NCBI RefSeq assembly: GCF_000365305.1
Contig: NZ_CM001841.1
Coordinates: forward strand, 2,520,323 to 2,584,322
Length of the DNA stretch: 64,000 nucleotides
Origin: Dickeya dianthicola NCPPB 453
Lineage (GTDB): Bacteria > Pseudomonadota > Gammaproteobacteria > Enterobacterales > Enterobacteriaceae
Direction: 5' to 3'
The notes under the pieces were generated by a model. The model saw only the letters and a program-made list of their open reading frames with translations, was not told the origin of the DNA and ran no database searches. This document shows, piece after piece, positions 7,545 to 16,621 of this stretch; position 1 is the stretch's first letter, and every line of letters starts with the position of its first letter. The translations under genes and the position numbers were made by a program.

Positions 7545-7862
7545 ATCCCTCGCAACAAATACACAAAACGTGTTTTATTGCTTTCGCGTCTCTCGTATCG
7601 GAAAAACGTATTATTGACGCTGACCGCCGTCGGCTTTTAGTATCGAACCGCTTTTGCTGATTTTCAGTCACTTGCCGCGACCGCACCCGCCAGACGGGTT
7701 GTCAACGCCGCAAGGGATGAATCCTGCCGTGACGATGGTGCCCTTCCCCCCCTTTCACCGTCAAAAATCAGACGCGAACACCGCGTTGATCAACACAGGC
7801 TCAGGAAAGGCATGATGGGCAATGCCCCGCTATTTTCCTGTTCCTCAGCAGGGAGAACACCG
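7545..7862. other. Intergenic region between the tail operon and guaD
   Basis: About 320 bp without a convincing gene. It should hold the guaD promoter. I looked for an att-like direct repeat or tRNA end that would mark the phage boundary and saw none. An in-frame ATG at 7812 exists but lacks a ribosome binding site and family support. Confidence 0.5.
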
Positions 7863-9179
7863 ATGATGGAAACCATTCGCGCTTACCGCGCCAGTCTGTT
7901 GCACTTTGTCGCCGACCCGTTGCATGACCCGCAGGCTACTCGCTTTATCGAAGACGGCCTGCTGCGGGTGCGCGATGGGCGCATTCAGGATGCCGTGCCG
8001 TATGACAGCCTCACCGAAGCCGAACGCCAGTCCATGACGGTGACTGACTATCGCGGTCGGCTGCTGATGCCGGGATTTATCGACACTCACCTCCATTTTC
8101 CACAAACGGAAATGATCGCCAGTTACGGCGAGCAATTGCTGTCCTGGCTCAATACCTACACCTTTCCTACCGAGCGCAAGTTCGCCGACGAGGATTACGC
8201 CCGGGAGCGGGCCGCGTTTTTCATTCAGGAGCTGTTGCGGCACGGCACCACCAGCGCGCTGGTGTTCGCCACTGTGCATCCACAATCGGTTGATGCGCTG
8301 TTCAGCGCCGCTGAAGCCAAAAACATGTGTCTTATCGCCGGCAAGGTGATGATGGACCGCCATGCGCCGGACTATCTGTGCGACACCGCGCAGCAGAGCT
8401 ATGACGAGAGCAAAGCGCTGATTGAAAAATGGCACCGGCGCGGACGGCTGCGCTATGCGGTCACGCCGCGTTTTGCCCCGACATCCACCCCGGCGCAGTT
8501 GGCGCAGGCGGGCCGATTGTTGCGGGAATACCCGGATGTGTACCTGCATACCCACCTTAGCGAAAACCCGGACGAAATCGCCTGGGTCAAATCGCTGTTT
8601 CCCGAACATCAGCACTACCTCGATGTTTACCACCACCACGGTTTGACCGGGCGCCGTTCGGTGTTTGCCCATGCCATCCATCTGCAACCTGACGAAATCC
8701 GCACGCTGGCGCACAGTCAGTCCGCCGTGGCGTTTTGCCCCTGCTCCAATCTGTTTCTGGGCAGCGGCCTGTTCCGGCTGCATCCGCTAAAAGCGGCGGG
8801 GATTCGCATCGGAATAGGCACCGACGTCGGCGCCGGCACCAGCTTGTCGCTGCTGCAAACCCTCAGCGACGGTTACAAGGTGCAGCAATTACAAGGGGAA
8901 AAACTCTCGGCGCGCGAAGGGCTGTATCAGGCCACGCTGGGCGGCGCCGCCGCATTGTCGCTGGATGACCGGCTGGGTAACTTTCTGCCGGGCAAAGAAG
9001 CCGATTTCGTGGTGCTGGACTGGGCCGCCACCCCGCTGCAACAGCTGCGCCAGCAACAGTCCACCTCGCTGGACGATCGGCTGTTCGCCTTGATGATGCA
9101 AGGCGACGACCGGAACATCAGCGCCACGTATGTCAATGGTCAATGCGTCTATCGCCGCCAAACGCCAGATCGCAACTGA
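7863..9179 (+). CDS. guaD: Guanine deaminase
   Basis: Converts guanine to xanthine and ammonia (purine salvage or catabolism, cytoplasm). The 438-residue protein closely follows E. coli GuaD (439). Metal-ligand motifs of the amidohydrolase fold are present: GFIDTHLHFPQTE, YLHTHLSENPDEIAWVKSLF, VFAHAIHL and IGTDVGAGTSLSLLQTL, with GKVMMDRHAPDYL in between. The ATG at 7863 follows AGGGAGAA and aligns with the family N-terminus. It stands alone with no other purine gene nearby. Confidence 0.93.
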   Translation: MMETIRAYRASLLHFVADPLHDPQATRFIEDGLLRVRDGRIQDAVPYDSLTEAERQSMTVTDYRGRLLMPGFIDTHLHFPQTEMIASYGEQLLSWLNTYTFPTERKFADEDYARERAAFFIQELLRHGTTSALVFATVHPQSVDALFSAAEAKNMCLIAGKVMMDRHAPDYLCDTAQQSYDESKALIEKWHRRGRLRYAVTPRFAPTSTPAQLAQAGRLLREYPDVYLHTHLSENPDEIAWVKSLFPEHQHYLDVYHHHGLTGRRSVFAHAIHLQPDEIRTLAHSQSAVAFCPCSNLFLGSGLFRLHPLKAAGIRIGIGTDVGAGTSLSLLQTLSDGYKVQQLQGEKLSAREGLYQATLGGAAALSLDDRLGNFLPGKEADFVVLDWAATPLQQLRQQQSTSLDDRLFALMMQGDDRNISATYVNGQCVYRRQTPDRN

Positions 9180-9501
9180 GCGGGTTTTCCTGCACCCGGC
9201 GGATTTAGGGTCTATCGCCGTGAATGAACGGCGATGATTCCGCCACGGCCCGCCCGCCGCCGTGGCGGAATCGCATTCAGCTCGGGCATGGCGAAAATAA
9301 AACGCATCGACGTTTTCATCAGAAAGTGATCCGTTGCACACTTCACCAAAAAAATCACGCGGCACGGCGTCACCTACCGATAACTATTCTTGAATAATAT
9401 CGGACAAGCACTCAGGCCAATCGCGGGATGGCGATATCCGCTGAACTCAGCTCCCTTACGGAGCTAACAGCAACGACCACCAGGCACCATAAGGTTTCGT
9501 C
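9180..9501. other. Intergenic region upstream of the diguanylate cyclase gene
   Basis: About 320 bp with no gene. A small hairpin (AGCTCC / GGAGCT, about 9450-9465) sits in the likely 5' leader. I compared the leader with the conserved cores of c-di-GMP riboswitches and did not find them. Confidence 0.4.
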
Positions 9502-11328
9502 ATGACTTCCCCATGCCATCGTTGTAGCGAAGAACAGCAAGATATCCTCGCGCGCATGCTGAATATCTTTGACACGCAGCCCGCCGAAGAGCTTCCTCGT
9601 CTGACGCGCATCACCCGCACCTTTTTTCAGGTACAGGGCGTGGTTATCTCACTGGTGAACAATAACCGACAATGGTTTTTGTCTAACGCTAACTTTCCCC
9701 GTCAGGAACCGGCCATCGAGTTTTCCTTCTGCGTGCATACGGTAAACGCCAACGCGCCGCTGGTCATCCCCGATACCCTGCTGGACGAACGCTTTGCGAC
9801 CAATCCAATGGTCACCGACGCTAACCCGATTCGTTTTCACGCCAGCTACCCACTGCGCTCTTCGCTCGGCACCCCGCTCGGCGCACTGTGCCTGTATCAT
9901 CATCAGCCGCGCGCCTTCAGCGATGAGGAAATGCAGCAGCTCAGCGATCTGGCGTTTATCGTGCAAACCGTGCTGCATAAAGTGGAAATGCAGGCGCGCG
10001 AAGCGATCGCCCGGGAAAGGCTGTATCAGTCGGATTACGTCAATCAGCAGATTTTCTCCCGCGCCGCCATCGGTCTGGCGGTGGTAGCGCCGGATAAACG
10101 GCCGCTAAAATTCAATCACGCGTTCTGCGACATGCTCGGCTACGACGAGGAAACGCTACTGACGCTGCCGGTGGACAACGTGGTTCACCCGGAAGACATG
10201 CCCAAACTCATCAGCGATCACGACTTGCTGATGAGCAGTAATCTGCTGGAAAGCACCCAGCAACGTCGCTATATCCGCGCCGATGGCAGCGAATTGTGGG
10301 CGCAAGTTTCCATTTCGGTGCTCTACAACCCGGATGGCGGCAAATTCGGCCTGTTGCTGGCGCTGACTGACCTCAGCGACCAGAAAGCGTCTGAACAGAG
10401 ATTGCGTTGCCTGAGCCAGGAGCTGGAACACCGGGTGGAACAACGCACTGCCGAACTGCGTCAAAGTCACCAGTTCATTCAGGACATCACCGACCATATT
10501 CCGGCGATGATCTCCTGCATCAGTCCGGACAACGTACTGGTTTTCGCCAACCGCCACCTGCGGAAATTGATAGGCCACGAACACGACACCCTGTACCAGC
10601 GCGATATCCACGAGATTTTTCGCCCGCAGGAGCTGGCGCTGTTCCTGCCGCGGCTGGAGGAGTCGCGCCAGAAACGGCACCCCGCGTCCTTTGAACACGT
10701 GCTGGATATGCCTGACGGTCAGCTCATCACTTTTCATACCGAACTGGTGCCCGCCGACACGCCGGAACTGGGCACCTATATTCTCTCCACCGATATCACC
10801 CACCTCACGGTATTGCGCGACCAGTTGGCGTTCGAAGCCAATCATGATCACCTGACCGGCCTGCCCAATCGGCGGGCGGTCATCAGCTACCTGAACCGGC
10901 AGGCGGGGAAAAAACGGCGCGGCGCGCTGGCGCTGCTGTTTTTTGATATCAACAACTTCAAACACTATAACGACCAGTTCGGCCACGATTTTGGCGATCG
11001 GGTCATCAAAACCTTCGCCCGACTGCTGCGCCAGAATACCCGCTCCTACGATTTCATCGGCCGTCTGGCAGGCGATGAATTCCTGATGGTGATTCATGAG
11101 CAGCGCAATCTGGCCAACGAAATCCGCGCCATTACCCAAAAACTGAAAGCGAAGATCGAAAAACCCATCACCATTCGCCAGCAGACCATCACGTTATCCG
11201 CCAGCGTGGGACGCGCCATTTTGCCTCAGGGCGCGCCGCTTAACGCCAACGAGCTGATTCGCCAGGCGGATACCGCCATGTACCAGGCCAAACGCCGGCA
11301 TATATCGCCCCCGGAAGCCGCCGAATAG
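9502..11328 (+). CDS. GAF-PAS-PAS diguanylate cyclase
   Basis: A 608-residue cytoplasmic sensor enzyme predicted to make cyclic di-GMP from two GTP. Domains in order: GAF (about 20-160), PAS (about 175-300, with FNHAFCDMLGYDEETL), a short coiled coil (LSQELEHRVEQRTAELRQ), a second PAS (about 325-440), and GGDEF (about 450-600, with DHLTGLPNRRAV). The active-site loop reads AGDEF at residues 523-527, a variant found in active cyclases. An RxxD inhibition site (RSYD, 514-517) lies exactly five residues before it, so product feedback is likely. There is no EAL domain. No membrane segments are evident. The Aer-like receptor gene follows about 520 bp later on the same strand. Confidence 0.92.
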   Translation: MTSPCHRCSEEQQDILARMLNIFDTQPAEELPRLTRITRTFFQVQGVVISLVNNNRQWFLSNANFPRQEPAIEFSFCVHTVNANAPLVIPDTLLDERFATNPMVTDANPIRFHASYPLRSSLGTPLGALCLYHHQPRAFSDEEMQQLSDLAFIVQTVLHKVEMQAREAIARERLYQSDYVNQQIFSRAAIGLAVVAPDKRPLKFNHAFCDMLGYDEETLLTLPVDNVVHPEDMPKLISDHDLLMSSNLLESTQQRRYIRADGSELWAQVSISVLYNPDGGKFGLLLALTDLSDQKASEQRLRCLSQELEHRVEQRTAELRQSHQFIQDITDHIPAMISCISPDNVLVFANRHLRKLIGHEHDTLYQRDIHEIFRPQELALFLPRLEESRQKRHPASFEHVLDMPDGQLITFHTELVPADTPELGTYILSTDITHLTVLRDQLAFEANHDHLTGLPNRRAVISYLNRQAGKKRRGALALLFFDINNFKHYNDQFGHDFGDRVIKTFARLLRQNTRSYDFIGRLAGDEFLMVIHEQRNLANEIRAITQKLKAKIEKPITIRQQTITLSASVGRAILPQGAPLNANELIRQADTAMYQAKRRHISPPEAAE

Positions 11329-11364
11329 TTATTTTTACCTTGCCATCATCAACAAACCGATTTG

Positions 11365-11404
11365 CCGCCAACGCATCTGCAACGTGAAGTATGACGGGTA
11401 TATA
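11365..11404 (+). repeat. Partial copy (right arm) of dispersed intergenic repeat
   Basis: GCCAACGCATCTGCAACG, then TGAAGTATGACGGGTATATA: the same right arm as in the complete copies at 11661-11790 and 13801-13938, without a matching left arm. Confidence 0.7.
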
Positions 11405-11660
11405 AAGATAATCATTTCCGGTGAATCATTCTGTTTATTCTTCTCCCAGGCGTTAATCTACCTGGAAATTAGCTCATCAATATTTCCTGCGATAAAAATG
11501 GCGATAGCTCCTCATTATTTCCTGCGGAAAATGAAATTCTCCAGACAAATGCTAAATTTAAAATGATATCGGATCAGATAGCCTGTATATCTCCGTTATC
11601 ATTACGTTGCGGAAGCGTTAACTGTCGTGACCGCTGATTTTTCACCGCAGGATAGTGAAT

Positions 11661-11790
11661 ATATACCCTAAATAATTCGAGCGGCAGGAAGGCGCAACGT
11701 GGTTTGCCTCGGCGCCAAAGAGGCGAGCCCCACAGAGAAGCGGGGGTAATAAAACCAACGCACCTGTAACGTGAAGAATGACGGATATAT
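11661..11790 (+). repeat. Full copy of a ~130-bp imperfect inverted-repeat element
   Basis: The left arm reads ATATACCCTAAATAATTCGA and the right arm ends CGTGAAGAATGACGGATATA, imperfect inverted repeats of each other. The middle (CGGCGCC AAAGAGGCGAGCC region) can also pair. From memory, very similar sequences (TATACCC...CAACGCATCTGCAACTTGAAG...GGGTATA) occur as dispersed intergenic repeats in Yersinia, Serratia, Photorhabdus and Pectobacterium. No coding capacity, so non-autonomous. Confidence 0.75.
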
Positions 11791-11851
11791 GCCTTTTCAA
11801 TGCGACATACCTTGAAGTCCAGATTAAAAATAATCCTCAAGAGGACCTGAA

Positions 11852-13399
11852 ATGCGCAACAATCAGCCAGTCACACAACGGGAATACATTTTCGATAAGG
11901 ATGCCACACTCATGTCGGTCACCGACGTGAACAGCCATATTGTTTATGCTAACGATGCCTTTATTCAGGTGAGTGGGTTCGAACCCGACGAAATCGATGG
12001 TCAGCCGCATAATTTTGTACGCCATCCAGATATGCCGGTCGAAGCCTTCCGTGACATGTGGCAAACGCTGAAGCAGCAGGAACCGTGGACAGCATTGGTC
12101 AAAAACCGGCGCAAAAACGGCGATCACTACTGGGTGCGAGCCAATGCGGTGCCGATTGTGCGCCAGGGCCGCACCACCGGTTATATGTCCGTGCGCACCC
12201 AACCTTCGCGTCAGGAGGTGGACGCGGCGGAAGCGTTGTATCAGTCGATGCGCCACGATCAAGGTAAAAATCTCAAACTACACAAAGGGGTCTTGTTTCG
12301 CGCCGGCCTGACCGGGCTGTTTTCACGCCTGAAGCTTATCTCCATACGCTGGCGGCTACGCGGGCTGATCATGCTGACGGCGCTGATCAGTTACGTCGTA
12401 TTCTGGACGATTCATGGCAATGTTGACGCGGACTTTTATATTTCCAGCGCGTTTATGACGGGCATGATGCTGCTGCTGGATGGCTTACTTGAATGGCAGT
12501 TGATCAAACCTATCGAAATGGTTAAACAGCAGGCGCTGAATATCGCTACCGGCAACGTCAACACCATTGATTATGGAAACCACGCCGATGAAATCGGCAC
12601 GATTCAACGCGCCATCGGGCAGTTGGGGTTAATGTTTCGCTGGCTGGTGGACGACATCAGCACACAGGTGTTGAATATCCGCTCCGCCAGCGACGAACTG
12701 GCCCACGGCAGTGAAGACATGAGCGACCATGCCGAACGCACCGCTGCCAATGTGCAACAGACTGCGGCCGCCATGAACCAGATCAACACCACCGTACAAA
12801 CCAACACCACTACCACCAGCGAAGCCAGCCAGCAAGCCGCAACCGCCTGCGATGCCGCCATCAGCGGCGGCCGGGTGATCGGCGAAATGGAAAAAACGAT
12901 GGACAGCATTGTCGCCAGTTCGGAGAAAATCGCCGGTATCACCTCCATCATTGACAACATCGCGTTTCAGACCAACATTCTGGCCCTGAACGCGGCGGTG
13001 GAAGCGGCCCGTGCCGGCGAACAGGGCAAAGGGTTTGCCGTCGTGGCCGGTGAAGTGCGTAGTCTGGCGCAACGCAGCGCCAGCGCCGCCAATGAGATCA
13101 AACAGTTGATCGAGTCCAGCGTAGAGCAGGTTCGGTATGGCTCCACCCACGTCAGGGATGCGGGCGACAGCACACAGAACATCGTGACAAGGGTAAATAG
13201 CGTCAGCCAGCTGATTTCGCATATTGCCGATTCAACCAAGGAACAGACGATCGGGCTGTCTGAAATCGGTCGGGCGGTGGAAGAACTGGAACAGATTACC
13301 CAGAAAAACGCCTCGCAGGTGAATGCCTGCGCGCAGGCATCAGACCAACTCAAACTACAGGCACACCGGCTGGAACAGGCACTGCACGTATTCCGATAA
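11852..13399 (+). CDS. Aer-like PAS methyl-accepting chemotaxis protein
   Basis: A 515-residue energy or redox taxis receptor resembling E. coli Aer (506). The N-terminal PAS domain (about 1-120) carries [20 protein letters not shown], the FAD-pocket-type signature of Aer, and the family N-terminus [12 protein letters not shown]. Two hydrophobic segments (about 170-215) anchor it without a periplasmic ligand domain. A HAMP-like region follows, then the signalling domain with the hairpin tip [20 protein letters not shown] near residue 370. It ends HALHVFR, without a CheR-tethering pentapeptide. It would signal through CheW/CheA. A second paralogue lies at 42126. Whether it binds FAD is inferred from the motif. 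Confidence 0.9.
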   Translation: MRNNQPVTQREYIFDKDATLMSVTDVNSHIVYANDAFIQVSGFEPDEIDGQPHNFVRHPDMPVEAFRDMWQTLKQQEPWTALVKNRRKNGDHYWVRANAVPIVRQGRTTGYMSVRTQPSRQEVDAAEALYQSMRHDQGKNLKLHKGVLFRAGLTGLFSRLKLISIRWRLRGLIMLTALISYVVFWTIHGNVDADFYISSAFMTGMMLLLDGLLEWQLIKPIEMVKQQALNIATGNVNTIDYGNHADEIGTIQRAIGQLGLMFRWLVDDISTQVLNIRSASDELAHGSEDMSDHAERTAANVQQTAAAMNQINTTVQTNTTTTSEASQQAATACDAAISGGRVIGEMEKTMDSIVASSEKIAGITSIIDNIAFQTNILALNAAVEAARAGEQGKGFAVVAGEVRSLAQRSASAANEIKQLIESSVEQVRYGSTHVRDAGDSTQNIVTRVNSVSQLISHIADSTKEQTIGLSEIGRAVEELEQITQKNASQVNACAQASDQLKLQAHRLEQALHVFR

Positions 13400-13465
13400 A
13401 CCGTGCCGACCGGCGACGCGCCCTGATGATCACCTCAGGGCGCGAACCCAGTGAACCGTCATGCG

Positions 13466-13765
13466 TTACTGCGCGCGCTCCCCGTTTTCTTCGCGCCAGC
13501 GCGCCACCTTTTCTTTGGTGACGTCGTCTTTATAACAAGCCGGCGCCGCGCCCCCTTTCCGGCTCCAGGCGCTGCGTCCGCCGCAACGGCTGCCGTTTCT
13601 GGCTGAACTGTACGGACAGGCGCAATTGCCCGAATAACCGGCAATCGATTCATCAATAATAATTTGCCTGACCTGATTATCGCTCAACCGGGTATTTTTC
13701 GCGTCTGCCGTGGCGGCGAATAAAAAACATGATATGCAGAATAATTGGAAAAAATATTTTTTCAC
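13466..13765 (-). CDS. Small secreted Cys-rich protein, function unknown
   Basis: A 99-residue protein with a clear signal peptide (MKKYFFQLFCISCFLFAATA, cleavage likely after ADA). The mature part contains SGNCACPYSSARNGSRCGGR, SAWSRKGGAAPACY and a charged tail. The CxCPY...RCGGRSA..GG...CY pattern is one I recall from small secreted proteins of proteobacteria and from tails of some secreted enzymes, but I cannot name a function. The GTG start at 13765 follows GTGAGGAA; the longer upstream reading frame runs through repeat DNA and is not part of the gene. The four cysteines could form two disulphides in the periplasm. It stands alone. Confidence 0.75.
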   Translation of the reverse strand: MKKYFFQLFCISCFLFAATADAKNTRLSDNQVRQIIIDESIAGYSGNCACPYSSARNGSRCGGRSAWSRKGGAAPACYKDDVTKEKVARWREENGERAQ

Positions 13766-13800
13766 GACGCTTTCCTCACCTATCCTCGCCCAGAAAATGC

Positions 13801-13938
13801 TTATACCTTTCATACGTAGAGTGGCAGAATAAAGCGCTCGCGCGGTAAATAACGCAACGCGTTGCTCCTTCAGGACAAGGCCGGGACCTGGCCGGGCGCG
13901 CAGCCAACGCATCTGCGACGTACAGCATGACGGGTATG
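13801..13938 (+). repeat. Second copy of the imperfect inverted-repeat element
   Basis: The right arm (GCCAACGCATCTGCGACGTA then CAGCATGACGGGTATGT) matches the copies near 11.4 and 11.8 kb. The left side (ATACCTTTCATACGTAGAG TGGCAG) is a diverged reverse complement of it. It lies immediately upstream of the small secreted protein gene and may supply part of its promoter. Confidence 0.65.
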
Positions 13939-14093
13939 TAACGGTTCTTATTTATTGCTCACGCATCGATTCGAATTAAAAATTCGAAGTAGTAATAATA
14001 GACCATTTTATTTAATGAGCCGGGGATACATCGTCCGGTTTACTTATTTTCTCTGACGTCCGTCTTTATTTTCTGCCATTTTACGCTTCGCGG

Positions 14094-14783
14094 CTATTTG
14101 TCAACGCCGTCCTGAATACAACGTAACGTCAGTTCACCGCCGAACACAGCGCCGGTATCGATATACTGTAGATTCCAGCATGTCAGAACCCGCCGTAACG
14201 GCGTATGCCCGAACAGGAAATGGTCTGCGCCGATAATCGGCCCGCCGACGCCGGCCATCGCCTGCTTGACCCGCAGCCGGTTCCATAACACCTGTTCCCA
14301 GCACAGTGGCTGGTCAAACTGATAGCAGTCCGCCGGGTAATCCGCATGCGCCACCACCGTGCGCCGGCCGGCGGTATCGATCTCGATGACATACGGCAAC
14401 TGCGCCGCCAGGGCCAGCAGCCGACGGGCCAGCGCCTGACGCTCGTCATCCAGCCGGAAAAACCAGTCGCCGCCGTTGGCTCGCCACAGCGGAATCCGCG
14501 CGGTATCGTTCAGTGCATCCAGCGCCATTTGCTCATGATTGCCGCGCACCGCGCGAAACCAGCGCTGCGGCAGCAAATCAAGGCAAGCAAGACTCTGCGC
14601 CCCGCGATCGATCAGGTCGCCCACCGACACCAACAGGTCGCTCCCGGTATCAAACCCGACCTGATCCAGCGCCGTCATCAGTTGTCGATAACAACCATGT
14701 ACATCGCCCACCACAAAGATGTGACGCCAGTCGGCGCCGCTAATGTGTTGATAGGCCAACGGTTGTCGTTCGATCGCCATCAT
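14094..14783 (-). CDS. pphA: Serine/threonine protein phosphatase PphA (PrpA)
   Basis: A 229-residue metallophosphoesterase of the PPP family, close to E. coli PphA (218). The three metal-binding signatures are intact: GDVHGCY, SVGDLIDRGAQSL and RAVRGNHEQMALDAL, plus VVAHADYP and FGHTPLRR. The C-terminus YIDTGAVFGGELTL is shared with the E. coli protein, which dephosphorylates proteins and has been linked to misfolded-protein signalling. The start at 14783 (two adjacent ATGs after GAGGGC) fits the family; the open frame extends upstream without support. It lies just downstream of the ABC operon on the same strand but about 145 bp away. Confidence 0.88.
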   Translation of the reverse strand: MMAIERQPLAYQHISGADWRHIFVVGDVHGCYRQLMTALDQVGFDTGSDLLVSVGDLIDRGAQSLACLDLLPQRWFRAVRGNHEQMALDALNDTARIPLWRANGGDWFFRLDDERQALARRLLALAAQLPYVIEIDTAGRRTVVAHADYPADCYQFDQPLCWEQVLWNRLRVKQAMAGVGGPIIGADHFLFGHTPLRRVLTCWNLQYIDTGAVFGGELTLRCIQDGVDK

Positions 14784-14927
14784 ACTGCCCTCAGTCGCCG
14801 CATTGCTGCCCAAACACGCACTGTTGAGAGACAAACAGTACATGTGCAGCAATCACATGTGCAGTAATCAATAGCAACCCTCATCCGCTTTCCTTCTCCG
14901 TCACGCCGGGCGCAGGTTGCGGGCGAC

Positions 14928-16529
14928 TCACGGCGAAGCGGGTGTCTCAGCCTGCACCTTGATGATTTCATCAAAATAGAGCATTGAATTGGCCATGCTC
15001 TGCCGGACATTCAATATCGTATTGCGCACCGCCACCTGCCGGTTGCCCTGCAACATGACCACAAACGGCGAGTTTTCCCTGACCACCTGCTGCAATTGCA
15101 GGTAGATGTCGCGCCGCGTTTGCGGATCGCGCTGGGCGGCGGCGGCGTTGGTCAACCGGCTCAATTCCGGGATTACCCAGCCCAAACGGGCTGCCGGCGT
15201 ACCTGGGGTATCAGGCTGATTGAGCGCGAACGCGCTGGCATTGCTGCTGGGGTCAATATAGTCCGGCCCCCAATAGGTAAACACCGCCTGAAAACGCCCG
15301 CTGCGCATGCGTGTCCAGAGTTCGCTCTCCACCACCGTCTGCACATCAATGCGGATATCAGCGCGGGCGAAACTGTCCTGCAGCGCCTGCGCCACCTCAA
15401 CATAGGGCGGCTGGTTGGCGACCAGCAGCGTAAACCGGCTGCCCGGCGCGATCCCGGCGTCGTGCAATATGCTCCGGGCTTTCTCCACATCAAGCCGGAA
15501 CGGTTTTTCCATCGCCGCGCCGTCAAACCCCAGCGGCAGAAAACTCTGATGCACCCGGAACTGCCTTTTCAGCAACCGATAGGCGATGCCCTGATAGTCA
15601 ACCAGCCAGCGCGCCGCCTGCCAGAAAGCGGGCTGGCTCAGAAACGGCGCCGCGTCACTGCGGGTGTTAAAGCCCAGATAGTAAATTTTCGCCCCTGGCG
15701 CCAGGTTCACATTGATGCCCGGCTGATTCTCCAGCGCACTGAACTGGTCCGCGCCCAGATCGTAGGCCACGTCGGCGTCGCCCTGCAGCAGCAACAAACG
15801 CCGCACGCTCGGGTCCGCCACGTCTTTCAGAATCACCTTCGCCAGCGCGGGTGGGCGGCGCGCATACGGGTTGCTCTCCAGCAACAATGCCTGCTGCGGC
15901 AGATAATGCCGAATCTGATAGCTGCCGCTGCCCGCCGAGCGGCTTCTCAGCCACTGGTTGCCGAAATCACCGTTGTCGCTGTGTTCCTCCACCAGTTTGC
16001 TGTCGACAATCAGTGCCACGCTGGCCGATAGCAAGCGCAATACCAGTTCGCTGCCGATATCGCTGCGCCAGCGGATCTCCAGTTGATGATCGTCGATTTT
16101 CCGGAATTGCTCGTCAATATTCCCCGCCATCCACCCCAGTTCGTTCAGAATGAACACTGGGGTTTTGTTAAGTTTCACCGCCCGGGTCAGCGAATAGATG
16201 ACGTCATCGGCCAGCACCGGATTACCGGAGGCGAATACGGCGTTGGGATCAAGGGTAAAAATCAGGCTGCGCCCGTCGCGGCCTTCACGCCAGGCAAGCG
16301 CCAGACTGGGGTTCAGTTGGGTCGGTTGATTACGATCGCTCACCACCAGCCCCTGGTAAAACGAGACAAGACAGCTGTTGCTGACGGTTTCGAAACTTTC
16401 CGCCGGATCAAAACTGATAATGCCATTCAGAGAAATCGCCACCACCAGCGTATCATCCGGCGTCAATGCCTTGACCGGCAGGCTGGCCATCAGGGTCAGC
16501 GTCAGCAGAACGGCAAACCATGCCTTCAT
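14928..16529 (-). CDS. Periplasmic peptide-type substrate-binding protein (SBP family 5)
   Basis: A 533-residue solute-binding protein for an ABC importer. A signal peptide is clear (MKAWFAVLLTLTLMASLPVKA). Family 5 features include SISLNG-type opening with ISFDPAES, RSLIFTLDPNAVFASGNPV (the FxLR..V.F..G.P.ta.DV pattern), and GWMAGN. It is the last gene of the five-gene transporter operon, 92 bp after the second ATPase gene. GAGGAA precedes the ATG at 16529. Likely substrates are di/oligopeptides, metal chelates or opine-like compounds; the sequence alone does not decide. Confidence 0.85.
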   Translation of the reverse strand: MKAWFAVLLTLTLMASLPVKALTPDDTLVVAISLNGIISFDPAESFETVSNSCLVSFYQGLVVSDRNQPTQLNPSLALAWREGRDGRSLIFTLDPNAVFASGNPVLADDVIYSLTRAVKLNKTPVFILNELGWMAGNIDEQFRKIDDHQLEIRWRSDIGSELVLRLLSASVALIVDSKLVEEHSDNGDFGNQWLRSRSAGSGSYQIRHYLPQQALLLESNPYARRPPALAKVILKDVADPSVRRLLLLQGDADVAYDLGADQFSALENQPGINVNLAPGAKIYYLGFNTRSDAAPFLSQPAFWQAARWLVDYQGIAYRLLKRQFRVHQSFLPLGFDGAAMEKPFRLDVEKARSILHDAGIAPGSRFTLLVANQPPYVEVAQALQDSFARADIRIDVQTVVESELWTRMRSGRFQAVFTYWGPDYIDPSSNASAFALNQPDTPGTPAARLGWVIPELSRLTNAAAAQRDPQTRRDIYLQLQQVVRENSPFVVMLQGNRQVAVRNTILNVRQSMANSMLYFDEIIKVQAETPASP

Positions 16530-16621
16530 CGTTTTATTCCTCGGTATCACTGCATCAGCGCGAGGATCTGTTTACTAGAAATTCGTCGACGCCGCCAGAC
16601 GACAATGCATAAAAATTCCGT

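Larger units (their letters stand above)
11329..11851. other. Intergenic region with repeat copies between cyclase and Aer-like gene
   Basis: About 520 bp. It contains a partial repeat right arm (about 11365-11404), an AT-rich stretch, and one full copy of the dispersed repeat (11661-11790) ending about 60 bp before the receptor start. A 60-codon ORF at 11384 has no recognisable features and I do not call it a gene. Confidence 0.6.

Noticed and set aside
9366..9501. c-di-GMP riboswitch in the cyclase leader
   Set aside because: A small hairpin is present but the conserved GEMM core segments are not.
11384..11566. 60-codon ORF after the diguanylate cyclase
   Set aside because: It begins within a dispersed repeat arm, lacks a ribosome binding site and shows no family features.
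13466..13912. 148-residue form of the small secreted protein
   Set aside because: The extra N-terminus is encoded by repeat DNA and would bury the signal peptide; the GTG at 13765 has a good ribosome binding site.
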